The notes under the pieces: generated by a model | The model's database searches: none | What the model saw: the letters and a program-made list of their open reading frames with translations, nothing else | What the model was told of the DNA's origin: nothing | In this document: piece by piece, positions 51,065 to 60,500 of the stretch | How positions within the stretch are numbered: position 1 is the stretch's first letter | Layout: every line of letters starts with the position of its first letter | Source of the DNA: an uncultured Chitinophagales bacterium | Lineage (GTDB): Bacteria > Bacteroidota > Bacteroidia > Chitinophagales > Chitinophagaceae | Reading direction: 5' to 3' | DNA length: 64,000 bases | Assembly: GCA_946886475.1 (NCBI GenBank) | Contig: CAMPIQ010000004.1 | Location: forward strand, 4,239-68,238 | Translations under genes and position numbers: made by a program

Positions 51065-53086
51065 ATGGGAAGGAAAAATTCAAAGAAACCAGGCAGGAAA
51101 AAACAAAAGAATTTTGATGAATATAAGGGCAGGCTTGAGATTACCAGGGCAGGTATGGGTTTCGTGGTAGTACAGGGATTAGAGACCGATATCCTTGTAA
51201 GACCTAACGATTTCAATACGGCTTTACATGGTGACATGGTAAGGGTGGAAGTGAATCCTGAGAGAAGCGGCAAACGAATGCAGGGTGTTGTAATAGAAGT
51301 AATAGAAAGAAAACAACTTGACTTTATCGGCAGGATAGAGATGAGCAAAGGTTTTGCATTTGCCATCATCGAAGGCGAAAAGAAAATGCCTGATATTTTC
51401 ATACCCCAATCTGGTTTTAATGGTGCGGTGCACAATGACCGTGTGGTAGTAAGGATCAGGGAATGGGAAATGGATACTAAAAAACGGCCTGTTGGGGAAG
51501 TGGTGAACATCCTTAATCCAGAAGACGCCAACGATATTGCCATGAAAGAGATCATTCTTGAAAACGGATTTCCTATTGGTTTCGCTGATGATGTTCTTGA
51601 AGAAACAGCTCGCATTCCGGATCTGATCTCAGAAGAAGAAATTCAAAAGCGGAGAGACTTCCGGGGTATACTCACTTTTACCATAGATCCAATTGATGCC
51701 AAGGATTTTGATGATGCACTTTCCATCAGGGTACTCAAAAATGGCAACTATGAGATAGGTGTTCATATTGCAGATGTCAGCCATTTTGTTGTACCCGGTA
51801 CCGCGCTCGATGAATCAGCTTATGAAAAAGCCACATCAGTTTATCTCCCCGACCGCGTGAATCCCATGCTTCCTGAGCATATTTCCAATGTGCTTTGCTC
51901 TTTAAGACCACATGAGGACAAACTCACTTTTTCCGCAGTTTTTCAAATGACGCCTAAGGGCCAGGTAAAACAGCACTGGATAGGGCGAACCATTATCCAC
52001 TCCAATCACAGGTTTACCTATGAAGAAGTGCAGGAGATCATTGAAAAAGAGGATGGCTTGTACCTGGATGAAATCTTATTGCTGAATAATATTGCTCAAA
52101 GACTGCGGAAAAAAAGATTTGATTCGGGCGCTATTAATTTTTCAAGCACAGAGGTAAGATTCAAACTGGATGAAAAGGGAAAACCCATTGGTATAGTAGT
52201 TAAGGAAAGCAAAGAATCGCACCAGCTGATAGAAGAATTTATGCTACTGGCCAATAAATATGTGGCAGAAAATGTTTCAAAGATCGAGGTCAATAAAAAG
52301 CCGGTACCTTTTGCTTACCGCGTTCATGACCTGCCCTCAGAAGAAAAGCTCCTTCCATTCATGGCATTTGCTAAAAAATTCGGTCATAAATTTGATACCT
52401 CTTCGCCAGAGAAAACTGCAGCATCATTCAACCAGATGTTGAGAGATGTACAGGGAAAACCGGAGCAGCATGTACTTGAACAACTGGGCATCCGTACCAT
52501 GGCAAAAGCCATTTATACAACTGAGAATATTGGCCATTATGGATTAGGCTTTGAACACTATTGTCATTTTACTTCTCCCATCAGAAGGTATCCGGATATC
52601 ATAGTGCACCGGGTGCTTGAGCAGGTATTGAATAAGAATATCAGGCCGGATAAAAAGATGGATCAGAAATGTAAACATTGCAGCGAAAGAGAAAGAGCGG
52701 CAATGGATGCAGAACGTGCGGCCAATAAGTACAAGCAGGTTGAATACATGAAAGATTTTCTGGGAGAAGAATTTGAAGGCGTGATAAGCGGTGTTTCTGC
52801 ATTTGGTTTCTGGGTGGAGACCATTGATCATAAATGCGAAGGCATGGTAAGTATAGCCAGTTTGTCCGATTATGATGAATTCAGGCTGGTAGATACGGAC
52901 TACAGTCTTGTGGGCATGCGCAGCGGAAGAAAATTCAGGATGGGAGATAAAGTAACTATCAAAGTGATAGCAGCCAACCTGGAAAAAAGACAATTGGATT
53001 ATGAATGGGTGTTAACCGCTACCCTTGAAGAACATGAAGAGATCAGGGTGAAGCCGAAAACAAAAAAGAAAAAGAGTCAGGGGTAG
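51065..53086 (+). CDS. RNase II/R-family 3'-5' exoribonuclease (short N-terminus)
   Basis: The 673-residue protein has OB-fold cold-shock-type domains (about 20-150), an RNB catalytic domain with the metal-binding Asp cluster DPIDAKDFDDAL (208-219) and HYGLGFEHYCHFTSPIRRYPDI near its end, and an S1 RNA-binding domain (about 565-660). The tail is Lys-rich. This is RNase R by order of domains, but the N-terminus is a short basic tail (MGRKNSKKPGRKKQKNF) without the helix-turn-helix usual in RNase R. It starts 2 nt after the lpxK stop. It degrades structured RNA. Confidence 0.9.
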   Translation: MGRKNSKKPGRKKQKNFDEYKGRLEITRAGMGFVVVQGLETDILVRPNDFNTALHGDMVRVEVNPERSGKRMQGVVIEVIERKQLDFIGRIEMSKGFAFAIIEGEKKMPDIFIPQSGFNGAVHNDRVVVRIREWEMDTKKRPVGEVVNILNPEDANDIAMKEIILENGFPIGFADDVLEETARIPDLISEEEIQKRRDFRGILTFTIDPIDAKDFDDALSIRVLKNGNYEIGVHIADVSHFVVPGTALDESAYEKATSVYLPDRVNPMLPEHISNVLCSLRPHEDKLTFSAVFQMTPKGQVKQHWIGRTIIHSNHRFTYEEVQEIIEKEDGLYLDEILLLNNIAQRLRKKRFDSGAINFSSTEVRFKLDEKGKPIGIVVKESKESHQLIEEFMLLANKYVAENVSKIEVNKKPVPFAYRVHDLPSEEKLLPFMAFAKKFGHKFDTSSPEKTAASFNQMLRDVQGKPEQHVLEQLGIRTMAKAIYTTENIGHYGLGFEHYCHFTSPIRRYPDIIVHRVLEQVLNKNIRPDKKMDQKCKHCSERERAAMDAERAANKYKQVEYMKDFLGEEFEGVISGVSAFGFWVETIDHKCEGMVSIASLSDYDEFRLVDTDYSLVGMRSGRKFRMGDKVTIKVIAANLEKRQLDYEWVLTATLEEHEEIRVKPKTKKKKSQG

Positions 53087-53094
53087 ATGGGAGA

Positions 53095-53215
53095 TTGAGT
53101 TATGAGCTGTGAGCTGTGAGGCTGGTCGTTTCATTTTAATATACTTTATTAAACAAATAAATAAAGCGCTCGCAGGTCATGGCTCCTGGCTTATGGCTCG
53201 CAGCTTTTTTCTTAC
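53095..53215 (+). repeat. Word-repeat spacer before the polyprenyl synthase gene
   Basis: The gap contains GAGCTGTGAGCTGTGAGG (about 53103-53120) and TGGCTCCTGGCTTATGGCTCG (from 53180). TGGCTCCTGG recurs at 25494-25503. No promoter or structure is obvious. Confidence 0.5.
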
Positions 53216-53225
53216 CTTTCGTCCC

Positions 53226-54191
53226 ATGCATACGTTTGAGCATTTATCGCAATTATTTGCTGAAAGATTTTCACTTGTAAATTTTCCTGAAAAACCGGCT
53301 TCCCTTTACGATCCCAATCGTTATTTTTTACAACTGGGTGGAAAAAGGATACGACCCGTGCTTTGCCTGATGGCCAATGAACTGTTTGATGATATTTCAA
53401 AAGATGCCTGGCAGGTGGCCAATGCTATAGAGCTGTTTCACAATTTTACCCTGGTTCATGACGATATCATGGACAAGGCTCCATTAAGAAGAGGCATGCC
53501 CACGGTGCATGAAAAATATGGTGAAAGTACCGCCCTTCTTTCAGGCGATGTGATGCTGGTAACAGCTTATGATCACCTCATCAGGATCTCAGGTAAATAT
53601 GTATTTACCATCGTGAATATTTTTAATAAAACCGCCAGACAGGTGTGTGAAGGCCAGCAAATGGATATGGATTTTGAACAACAGACAGAGGTTGATTTTA
53701 ACGCTTATGAGGAAATGATCAGTCTGAAAACATCCGTTTTACTTGCAGCCAGTTTGAAAATGGGTGCTGTGCTTGGAGGAGCAGGTGAACGCAACCAGCA
53801 TCTTATTTATGAATTTGGAAGAAAGCTGGGACTGGCTTTCCAGGTGCAGGATGATTACCTGGATGCTTTTGGAGATCCTGATAAATTTGGTAAGCAGGTG
53901 GGCGGCGATATCAAATCCAATAAAAAAACATTTTTATTGATACATGCCTTGTCAGCCGCATCGGGTTCGCAAAAGGAAAAATTGCAAACCTTACTAAAGG
54001 GCCATGATGAAAAAAAGGTGGATGAAGTATTGAATATCTACCGGGCATCGGGGGTAGATGATTGGGCCGGCCGTCTTAAAATAAAATACCTGAATGAAGC
54101 TATGGCACATCTTGAAGATGTAGCGGTGTTATCTAAAAGGAAAGAACATTTAAAACAGCTTGCACAATATCTTTTACAAAGAGATTTTTAA
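53226..54191 (+). CDS. Polyprenyl (trans-isoprenyl) diphosphate synthase
   Basis: Condenses isopentenyl diphosphate with an allylic diphosphate to make long prenyl chains, for quinones or undecaprenyl-type carriers. The ATG at 53226 gives 321 residues; the longer frame from 53109 runs through a repeat spacer and is not credible. The first Asp-rich motif is DDIMD (79-83) followed by RRG, the second is DDYLD (209-213), with GGKRIRP near the start. Chain length cannot be read from the residues I checked. It follows the RNase R gene on the same strand. Confidence 0.93.
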   Translation: MHTFEHLSQLFAERFSLVNFPEKPASLYDPNRYFLQLGGKRIRPVLCLMANELFDDISKDAWQVANAIELFHNFTLVHDDIMDKAPLRRGMPTVHEKYGESTALLSGDVMLVTAYDHLIRISGKYVFTIVNIFNKTARQVCEGQQMDMDFEQQTEVDFNAYEEMISLKTSVLLAASLKMGAVLGGAGERNQHLIYEFGRKLGLAFQVQDDYLDAFGDPDKFGKQVGGDIKSNKKTFLLIHALSAASGSQKEKLQTLLKGHDEKKVDEVLNIYRASGVDDWAGRLKIKYLNEAMAHLEDVAVLSKRKEHLKQLAQYLLQRDF

Positions 54192-54248
54192 AAGAAAGAT
54201 CAAACTCAAAAGATATTTTCTATTTTCCAAGATCAAAACCAACTATTC

Positions 54249-56054
54249 ATGTCACACCCTCTGTTCAGACGTAAGCCGTTCCATGATATCATGGATGATA
54301 AACAGGATGCTGAATCTCATAAACATGGATTGAGCCGTGTGCTTACTGTGCGGGACCTGACATTTTTTGGAATAGCCGCCATTATTGGTGCCGGCAGTTT
54401 TAGCAGTCTTGGTGGTGCGGTATATTCCGGCGGACCAGGGGTAGTTATATTATTCATCATCTGTGGTGTAGCCTGCGCATTCACTGCTTTTTGTTATGCC
54501 GAATTTGCCAGCCGCATTCCCGTTGCCGGAAGCGCGTATACTTATGCATATGCTTCATTTGGTGAATTATTCGCCTGGATCATAGGTTGGGCATTGTTGA
54601 TGGAATATTCCATTGGTAATATTTATGTAGCGTTTTCATGGAGCGATTATTTTACTTCATTTCTTGAGAAGGTAAATGTGCATGTTCCTGATTTTTTAAC
54701 CTGCAGTTATGCTGAAGCAAAAAAGACCTTTACAGAATTTTCGGGATTAAATTCCACTGAGCAGACAGCTTTCATTGACAATAGAAGCAGTGCTGAACTG
54801 GTAAATGCCTGGCAAAATGCACCTACCATCGGAAGCCTGAGGTTGATTGCGGATCTGCCTGCAATTCTGATCAATGTAATGATAACGTATCTGGTTTACA
54901 GAGGCATCAGGGAGAGCAGGAACTTCAGCAATATCATGGTTGTACTAAAGCTCTCCATAGTATTACTGGTGATAGCTGTTGGAGGGTATATGATCTTTAA
55001 CCTTGATCTTACTTCCAACTGGTTACCATCCAGTAACACCGGCATCCGTTCATTCATGCCGGAAGGTTTTGGCGGCGTTATGGGTGCAGTGAGTGGAGTA
55101 TTCTTTGCATATATAGGATTTGATGCCGTGAGTGTTCTTGCTGAAGAAAGTAAAAATCCGCAACGCGACCTGCCTAGAGGAATGATCTGGTCGCTGATAA
55201 TATGTACCATAGTATATATCCTGTTAACCCTGGTACTTACAGGAGCAGTGGTATATTCAAATTTTGCAAATGTTGGAGATCCTTTATCGTTCATATTTGA
55301 ACCGGAAAACCTCGATATTGGATGGATGCAATTTGTTGTATCCATTGCTGCCGTAATTGCAATGACAAGCGTGTTACTGGTATTCCAGATGGGACAACCC
55401 AGGATCTGGATGAGCATGAGCCGTGATGGATTGCTGCCAAACAAATTTCAAAAGATCCATCCCAGGTACAAAACGCCTTCGTTCTCAACCATCATTACAG
55501 GCCTGCTTGTAGGCGTTCCCATATTGTTTACAGATAAATCATTTGTATTGGACTTTACTTCCATAGGCACGCTGTTTGCTTTTGTGTTGGTTTGTGGAGG
55601 GGTACTTCTGATCCCGAGGAGACAAAAAGTAAAAGGTAAATTTCACCTTCCCTATTTCAATGCAAAATTTATTTATCCCTTACTGATCTTTGGCACAATT
55701 GCTTTCCTGGCTTCCAATGAAAAAACATCAGGGTATTTTATAGAATTATTGAATGGTGATTTTACGGATTACAGCAATGCCGAAAATAGCAATGCCTATT
55801 TGTTTCAAACACAGGCGGTAAAAATTGCAACCATTATTTTTTGGCTGGTCACCGTGATACTTTCTGTTCTTTCATTTATGAAGAATCTTTCTCTGATTCC
55901 TTTATTGGGATTGAGTTTTTGCCTGTACTTACTCACAGGAATGTCCGGTTCTAACTGGAAATGGTTTGCTATATGGTTTGCCATAGGGCTCGTAGTGTAT
56001 TTTACCTACGGTTATCGTAAAAGTAAATTGGCAGTACCTGTAGCCGGTAATTAA
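54249..56054 (+). CDS. APC-family amino-acid permease
   Basis: The 601-residue protein has 12 to 14 membrane helices. It begins with RVLTVRDLTFFGIAAIIGAGSFSSLG, the APC helix-1 motif in which the GAG loop binds substrate. RIPVAGSAYTYAYASFGELFAWIIGWALLMEY and FAYIGFDAVSVLAEESKNPQRDLPRGM are as in cationic amino-acid transporters of the CAT type. The extra polar loop between helices 3 and 4 (about 135-190) is unusual. Substrate not assigned; SLC7-like cationic amino acids are the best guess. Confidence 0.9.
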   Translation: MSHPLFRRKPFHDIMDDKQDAESHKHGLSRVLTVRDLTFFGIAAIIGAGSFSSLGGAVYSGGPGVVILFIICGVACAFTAFCYAEFASRIPVAGSAYTYAYASFGELFAWIIGWALLMEYSIGNIYVAFSWSDYFTSFLEKVNVHVPDFLTCSYAEAKKTFTEFSGLNSTEQTAFIDNRSSAELVNAWQNAPTIGSLRLIADLPAILINVMITYLVYRGIRESRNFSNIMVVLKLSIVLLVIAVGGYMIFNLDLTSNWLPSSNTGIRSFMPEGFGGVMGAVSGVFFAYIGFDAVSVLAEESKNPQRDLPRGMIWSLIICTIVYILLTLVLTGAVVYSNFANVGDPLSFIFEPENLDIGWMQFVVSIAAVIAMTSVLLVFQMGQPRIWMSMSRDGLLPNKFQKIHPRYKTPSFSTIITGLLVGVPILFTDKSFVLDFTSIGTLFAFVLVCGGVLLIPRRQKVKGKFHLPYFNAKFIYPLLIFGTIAFLASNEKTSGYFIELLNGDFTDYSNAENSNAYLFQTQAVKIATIIFWLVTVILSVLSFMKNLSLIPLLGLSFCLYLLTGMSGSNWKWFAIWFAIGLVVYFTYGYRKSKLAVPVAGN

Positions 56055-56078
56055 AAAGAATGCAGCTAATTTTACCCC

Positions 56079-57095
56079 ATGAAATTCCAGGTAGGAGACA
56101 GGGTGATCGTTTTACATTCAAATGAACAGGGCGAGGTCATTGATATTATAAGCGAAGAAATGGTAATGGTGGAAGTAAGAGGTGTGAAATTCCCTGCCTA
56201 TATTGACCAGCTTGATTTTCCCTATTTCAAACAGTTCACGGAGAAAAAGCTTTTTCCTAAAAAGAAAGAAAAAAAATTCATCGACGATGTAAGAAGGGAG
56301 AAAGATCCCAAACGCAAGGTAGTTGACGGCGTATGGCTTTCTTTCTTACCTGTTATGGATACAGATGAATTTGGTGATGATGTAGTGGAAGAACTCAAGA
56401 TCCACCTGGTAAACCATACCTATAGGTCGTACCGCTTTTTTTACAAGCTTCATTTTTTTGGCCGCTCGGAGTTTGAACTTAAGAACGAAGTGCATCCATT
56501 TCAGGATTTTTACATTCACGATGTTCAATTCTCCGATATGAGTGACAGCCCTGCATTCAGCTTTGAATTCTCACTTCTTCAGCCTGATAAGGACAAGACA
56601 GCATTTTTTGAGGCCAGTGTGAAACTAAAGCCCAAACAATTGTTTGCAAAGATCGGGGAGGTGAAAGAAAAAGGAGAAGCCAGCTTCTCTTATAAATTAT
56701 TTGATGAATACCCCGACAAGCCCGTTGAGTTACCGCTCGATATAGGCTCCCTTGCCGCCGCGGGCATTAAGATATACAATGCAAAGGAAGCCCGTAAGCA
56801 TTTGCCGCCCGCCCGTACTGTTGTAGATCTTCACATTGAGAAATTATCAAACGACTGGAACCATCTTACCAATGGCGAAATTCTCGATATTCAATTAAAG
56901 GAATTTGAAAAGTGGTATGATCTGGCACTTGCGCATTACCAGTCGCAGTTGATAATCATACATGGTGTGGGTAGCGGAAGGTTAAGAGATGAGATACACG
57001 ATATTCTCAGAATGAAAAAGGAAGTAAAATCTTTTGTTAACCAGTATCATCCTTCCTTTGGCTATGGCGCAACAGAAATATATTTTCAATACTAG
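56079..57095 (+). CDS. DUF2027 and Smr-domain protein
   Basis: The 338-residue protein has an N-terminal DUF2027 beta domain (about 1-225; KFQVGDRVIVLHSNEQGEVI) and a C-terminal Smr domain (about 260-338; TVVDLHIEKL, IIIHGVGSGRLRDEI, FGYGATEIYFQY). The HGxGxGxLR motif is the Smr nicking-endonuclease or RNA-cleaving loop seen in MutS2. There is no MutS core. The role in DNA repair or RNA quality control is inferred from the Smr domain. It follows the permease by 24 nt. Confidence 0.88.
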   Translation: MKFQVGDRVIVLHSNEQGEVIDIISEEMVMVEVRGVKFPAYIDQLDFPYFKQFTEKKLFPKKKEKKFIDDVRREKDPKRKVVDGVWLSFLPVMDTDEFGDDVVEELKIHLVNHTYRSYRFFYKLHFFGRSEFELKNEVHPFQDFYIHDVQFSDMSDSPAFSFEFSLLQPDKDKTAFFEASVKLKPKQLFAKIGEVKEKGEASFSYKLFDEYPDKPVELPLDIGSLAAAGIKIYNAKEARKHLPPARTVVDLHIEKLSNDWNHLTNGEILDIQLKEFEKWYDLALAHYQSQLIIIHGVGSGRLRDEIHDILRMKKEVKSFVNQYHPSFGYGATEIYFQY

Positions 57096-57118
57096 GATGC
57101 TGCTTTAACCGGCTGATA

Positions 57119-57529
57119 TCAGCTTTTATTTGTTATGCGGCTGCTTGCCATGTCAAGGATCACAGAAACCGTTTCCTGTATACCTTCTACTGTGGCAGGC
57201 TTTACGAGATATTTATCAGCGCCCGCCCTGTAAGCATAGGCAATATCTTCATTATTGGAGGAAGTGCTTAATATCAATATGGGAACCGGGTCCAGTCTTT
57301 TTTTTGAACGGATGAAATTAACCACATCCCGGCCATGAACCCTGGGAAGATTGAAATCCATGACTATGATATGGGGAAGCATTTCTGAGTCTTCAAAGAA
57401 TTTTACAGCCGCGCTTCCATCTTTCAGCCAGGTAAATTCATATTGAATACCATTCATGTCCAGGGCATCTCTTAAAATTTCCACATCATCGGCATCATCC
57501 TCTATCAAAATAACACTGAACTTTTTCAT
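57119..57529 (-). CDS. Single-domain response regulator (partner of the CheB-CheR kinase)
   Basis: A 136-residue lone receiver: acidic pocket E10-D11-D12, phospho-acceptor D58 in IVMDFNLPRVHG, Ser/Thr in LILSTSSN, and K (about residue 112) in YLVKPATVEG. It is divergent from the CheB-CheR-PAS kinase gene with a 60-nt gap. Since that kinase has no receiver, this regulator is its likely phosphate acceptor. There is no output domain; it must signal by binding. Confidence 0.9.
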   Translation of the reverse strand: MKKFSVILIEDDADDVEILRDALDMNGIQYEFTWLKDGSAAVKFFEDSEMLPHIIVMDFNLPRVHGRDVVNFIRSKKRLDPVPILILSTSSNNEDIAYAYRAGADKYLVKPATVEGIQETVSVILDMASSRITNKS

Positions 57530-57589
57530 TTTATCACCAATTTTTTCAATGGGTATTTGTAAATATAATTCATATTTGTATACTTATTT

Positions 57590-60500
57590 ATGCCTCAAAA
57601 AGTTAAGAAACCCTCAGCAGATAATTCATTTAATGGTTATGTAGTTGGTATAGGAGCCTCTGCAGGAGGACTCGAAGCCATCAATGCTTTTTTTGATAAT
57701 GTAATGCATCAAACGGGCTGTTCCTTTGTTGTAATTCAACACCTGTCGCCGGATTATAAAAGCCTGATGTCTGAATTGCTCACCAGGCATACAAAGATGA
57801 AAGTGATGGAAGCAACCGATGATATGCCATTGCTGCCCGATCATATCTACCTCATTCCGTCAAAGAAATACCTTACCATAGAATCAGGAAAATTTCACCT
57901 CCGTGAAAAATTGCGATCCCGTCAACCAAGCTCTACCATTGATGTTTTTCTTGAATCACTGGCAAGAGAAAAAGGCGAAAAAGCAGTAGGTATTGTTTTA
58001 TCAGGCACAGGAAGCGATGGATCGAAAGGTATTACTGCCATCAAAAATCATGGGGGAATTGTAATTGTACAGGATCCGTTAACAGCGGAATTTGATGGAA
58101 TGCCCAACAGCGCACTGGCCACCGGCACAGCTGATCTAGTATTACCTCCTGAAATTATGCCGGATGAAATGTTGAATTTCATTAGGGAAGCCCCATTGAT
58201 CCGGTCATTCAATCAGTTGAATAATCAGGAAGAGGGTATCATAGATGATATCCTTATACAATTGTACAAAATAACCCAGCAAGATTTCAGCCATTATAAA
58301 AGGCCTACCCTAAACAGGCGGATAGCTAAAAGAATGGCGGAAAAGGGTTATAAAAACCTTTCCGGATATTATAAATATCTCCAGTCAAATAATGAGGAAG
58401 CTAAATCCCTGTGCAGCGAATTTTTGATCAATGTCACAAAATTCTTTCGCGACGAGGAAGCATTTGAAGTGATCCGTGCAGAAGTGATCCCTTCATTGTT
58501 CCTGAATAAAACAGAAGGTGACACCATTAAGGTCTGGGTTGTTGCAGCAAGTACAGGTGAGGAGGCATACTCACTTGCCATACTGTTTGAAGAGTATATT
58601 GAAAGAGAAAAATTGTTTGATGTCACTGTAAAGATTTTTGCCACAGATATAGATAAGCATGCCATAAATATGGCATCCAGGGGTTATTATTCAGTAGATG
58701 CATTGAAGCCTGTAAGCCACGAACGTTTGAAAAAATATTTTGTAAAAGAAAAAGATGGATACCGGGTTTCTGCTTCATTGAGAAAATCAGTTGTTTTCGC
58801 AAGTCATGACATTGTTAAGGATCCCCCTTTCAGCAAGATCGATCTGCTTACCTGCAGAAATATGCTGATCTATATGAATGCCCAGCTACAGAAAAGCATT
58901 CTGCAGAAGTTTCATTTTGCCCTGAATGACGACGGCTACCTCTTCCTCGGCAATAGTGAGAATACCGGCATTTTAAAAGATGTATTAAAAGACGTTAATA
59001 AGAAATGGAAGATCTATAAATGTATCAGCAAAGCAAAAATCGGCGATCATGATACATTCATTAATCCTGTAAACAGGGCTGGGACATACCTTCCGTCTCC
59101 CAAAGCAAAAAATGCCCTGAATCATCTTGCAGAAATTTTCAGGGATACCCTGCTCGATGAATACCAGTATGCGGGAATATTTATTGACAGGGATTTCGAA
59201 GTAAAACAGGCCACGGGTGCTTTCAAAAATTTTATAAGCTTCCCTGAGCAGCAATTTAATTTTAATCTCTTAAAGCTTGTTCCGCCCGATTTGTCAGTTA
59301 TTCTAAGCACCAGTATAAGGAAGGCAATAAAGGAAAATGAAAAAGTAGTAAACAGAAATGTAAAGGTGCAATTTGGTAAAACCAAACGCATATTAAATGT
59401 TGTTGTAAAACCTTACCTGAATCAGAAGATCTACCTGCAGCCTTTCCTTTTTGTGATCCTCAGCGAAAATGAGGTGCGAGACCTGCCTGAGCCTGGAAAA
59501 ATTGACTGGAACAGGAAAGACCTGGTTAATCAAAAAATAGAAGTGCTTGAGCAGGAGCTTTCTTCTACAAAGGAAAATCTTCAGGCTGTTATTGAAGAAG
59601 TGGAATCGGCAAATGAAGAATTGCAATCAAGCAATGAAGAGATAATTTCTGCTAACGAAGAATTGCAAAGTACAAATGAGGAGTTGCAATCGCTTAATGA
59701 AGAATTGCACACGGTAAATGCAGAGCACCAGCTTAAAATCAAGGAACTCATAGATCTGAATGATGACCTTAATAATTATTTTGCAAATTCGGAAGTTGGA
59801 CAGATTCTGATCGACAGAAACCTGGTGCTAAGGAAATTCACTCCATTCGCAAAAAAGCAGATCAACCTGATTGAAACGGATATTGGCCGCTCCATTACTG
59901 ACCTTTCCATCAATTTTAGGGATGATCAGTTCATAAAAAGGATCAATTCGGTAATTAAGAGGAACGAGAGGATCGAAACCGAAATTGTAATGAATGACGG
60001 CAAAATATTCCAGATGAGAATTGCGCCCTTTTTAAGGGAAGATAAATCTGTTGATGGTGTTGTTGTTAATTTTATTGACATATCGCATCTCAGAACGTTG
60101 AACAGTATGCTGGAAGCTGTACTTAACAGTTCAAACAGTGGTATCATTGCCCTTAATTCAGTAAGGGATAAGACGGACCGTATTATAGATTTTGAAATTT
60201 CCATTGTTAACCAGGCCGCTGAAAGAATGCTTAAAACTGGGAGGCAGGAGCTAGTAGGGCGGAAAATAAAAAAACTGTATCCTGAGATACCACCGGAATA
60301 CTTTCAAAGATTTACTTCGGTGGTGAAAGAAAATATCCAGGAAGAATTTGAGTATCATTCTGAAAGCAACAGGCACTGGTATGATGTAGTATGCCTCAAA
60401 ATGATGGACGGACTTGTTATCACTTTTTCAGATGTAACAGAAAGAAAAGAAGCAGCACAGTTGCTGGAAATCGGGTACAGTGAATTGAAACTAACTACCA

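Noticed and set aside
51046..51615. 189-residue frame antisense to the RNase gene
   Set aside because: The plus strand encodes a clear RNase R; the antisense frame is a by-product.
53109..53225. N-terminal extension of the polyprenyl synthase frame
   Set aside because: It translates a repeat spacer and has no match to the family; the ATG at 53226 gives the standard start.
54896..55444. 182-residue frame antisense to the permease
   Set aside because: Same reason; the plus-strand permease is certain.
57112..57123. GCTGATATCAGC palindrome between convergent genes
   Set aside because: It overlaps a stop codon, has no loop or U-run, and is short enough to arise by chance.
59590..59720. DNA repeat-like stretch of AATGAAGAATTGCAA-type units
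   Set aside because: It encodes the NEEL-type heptads of a coiled coil in the CheB-CheR kinase; a protein repeat, not a CRISPR or satellite.
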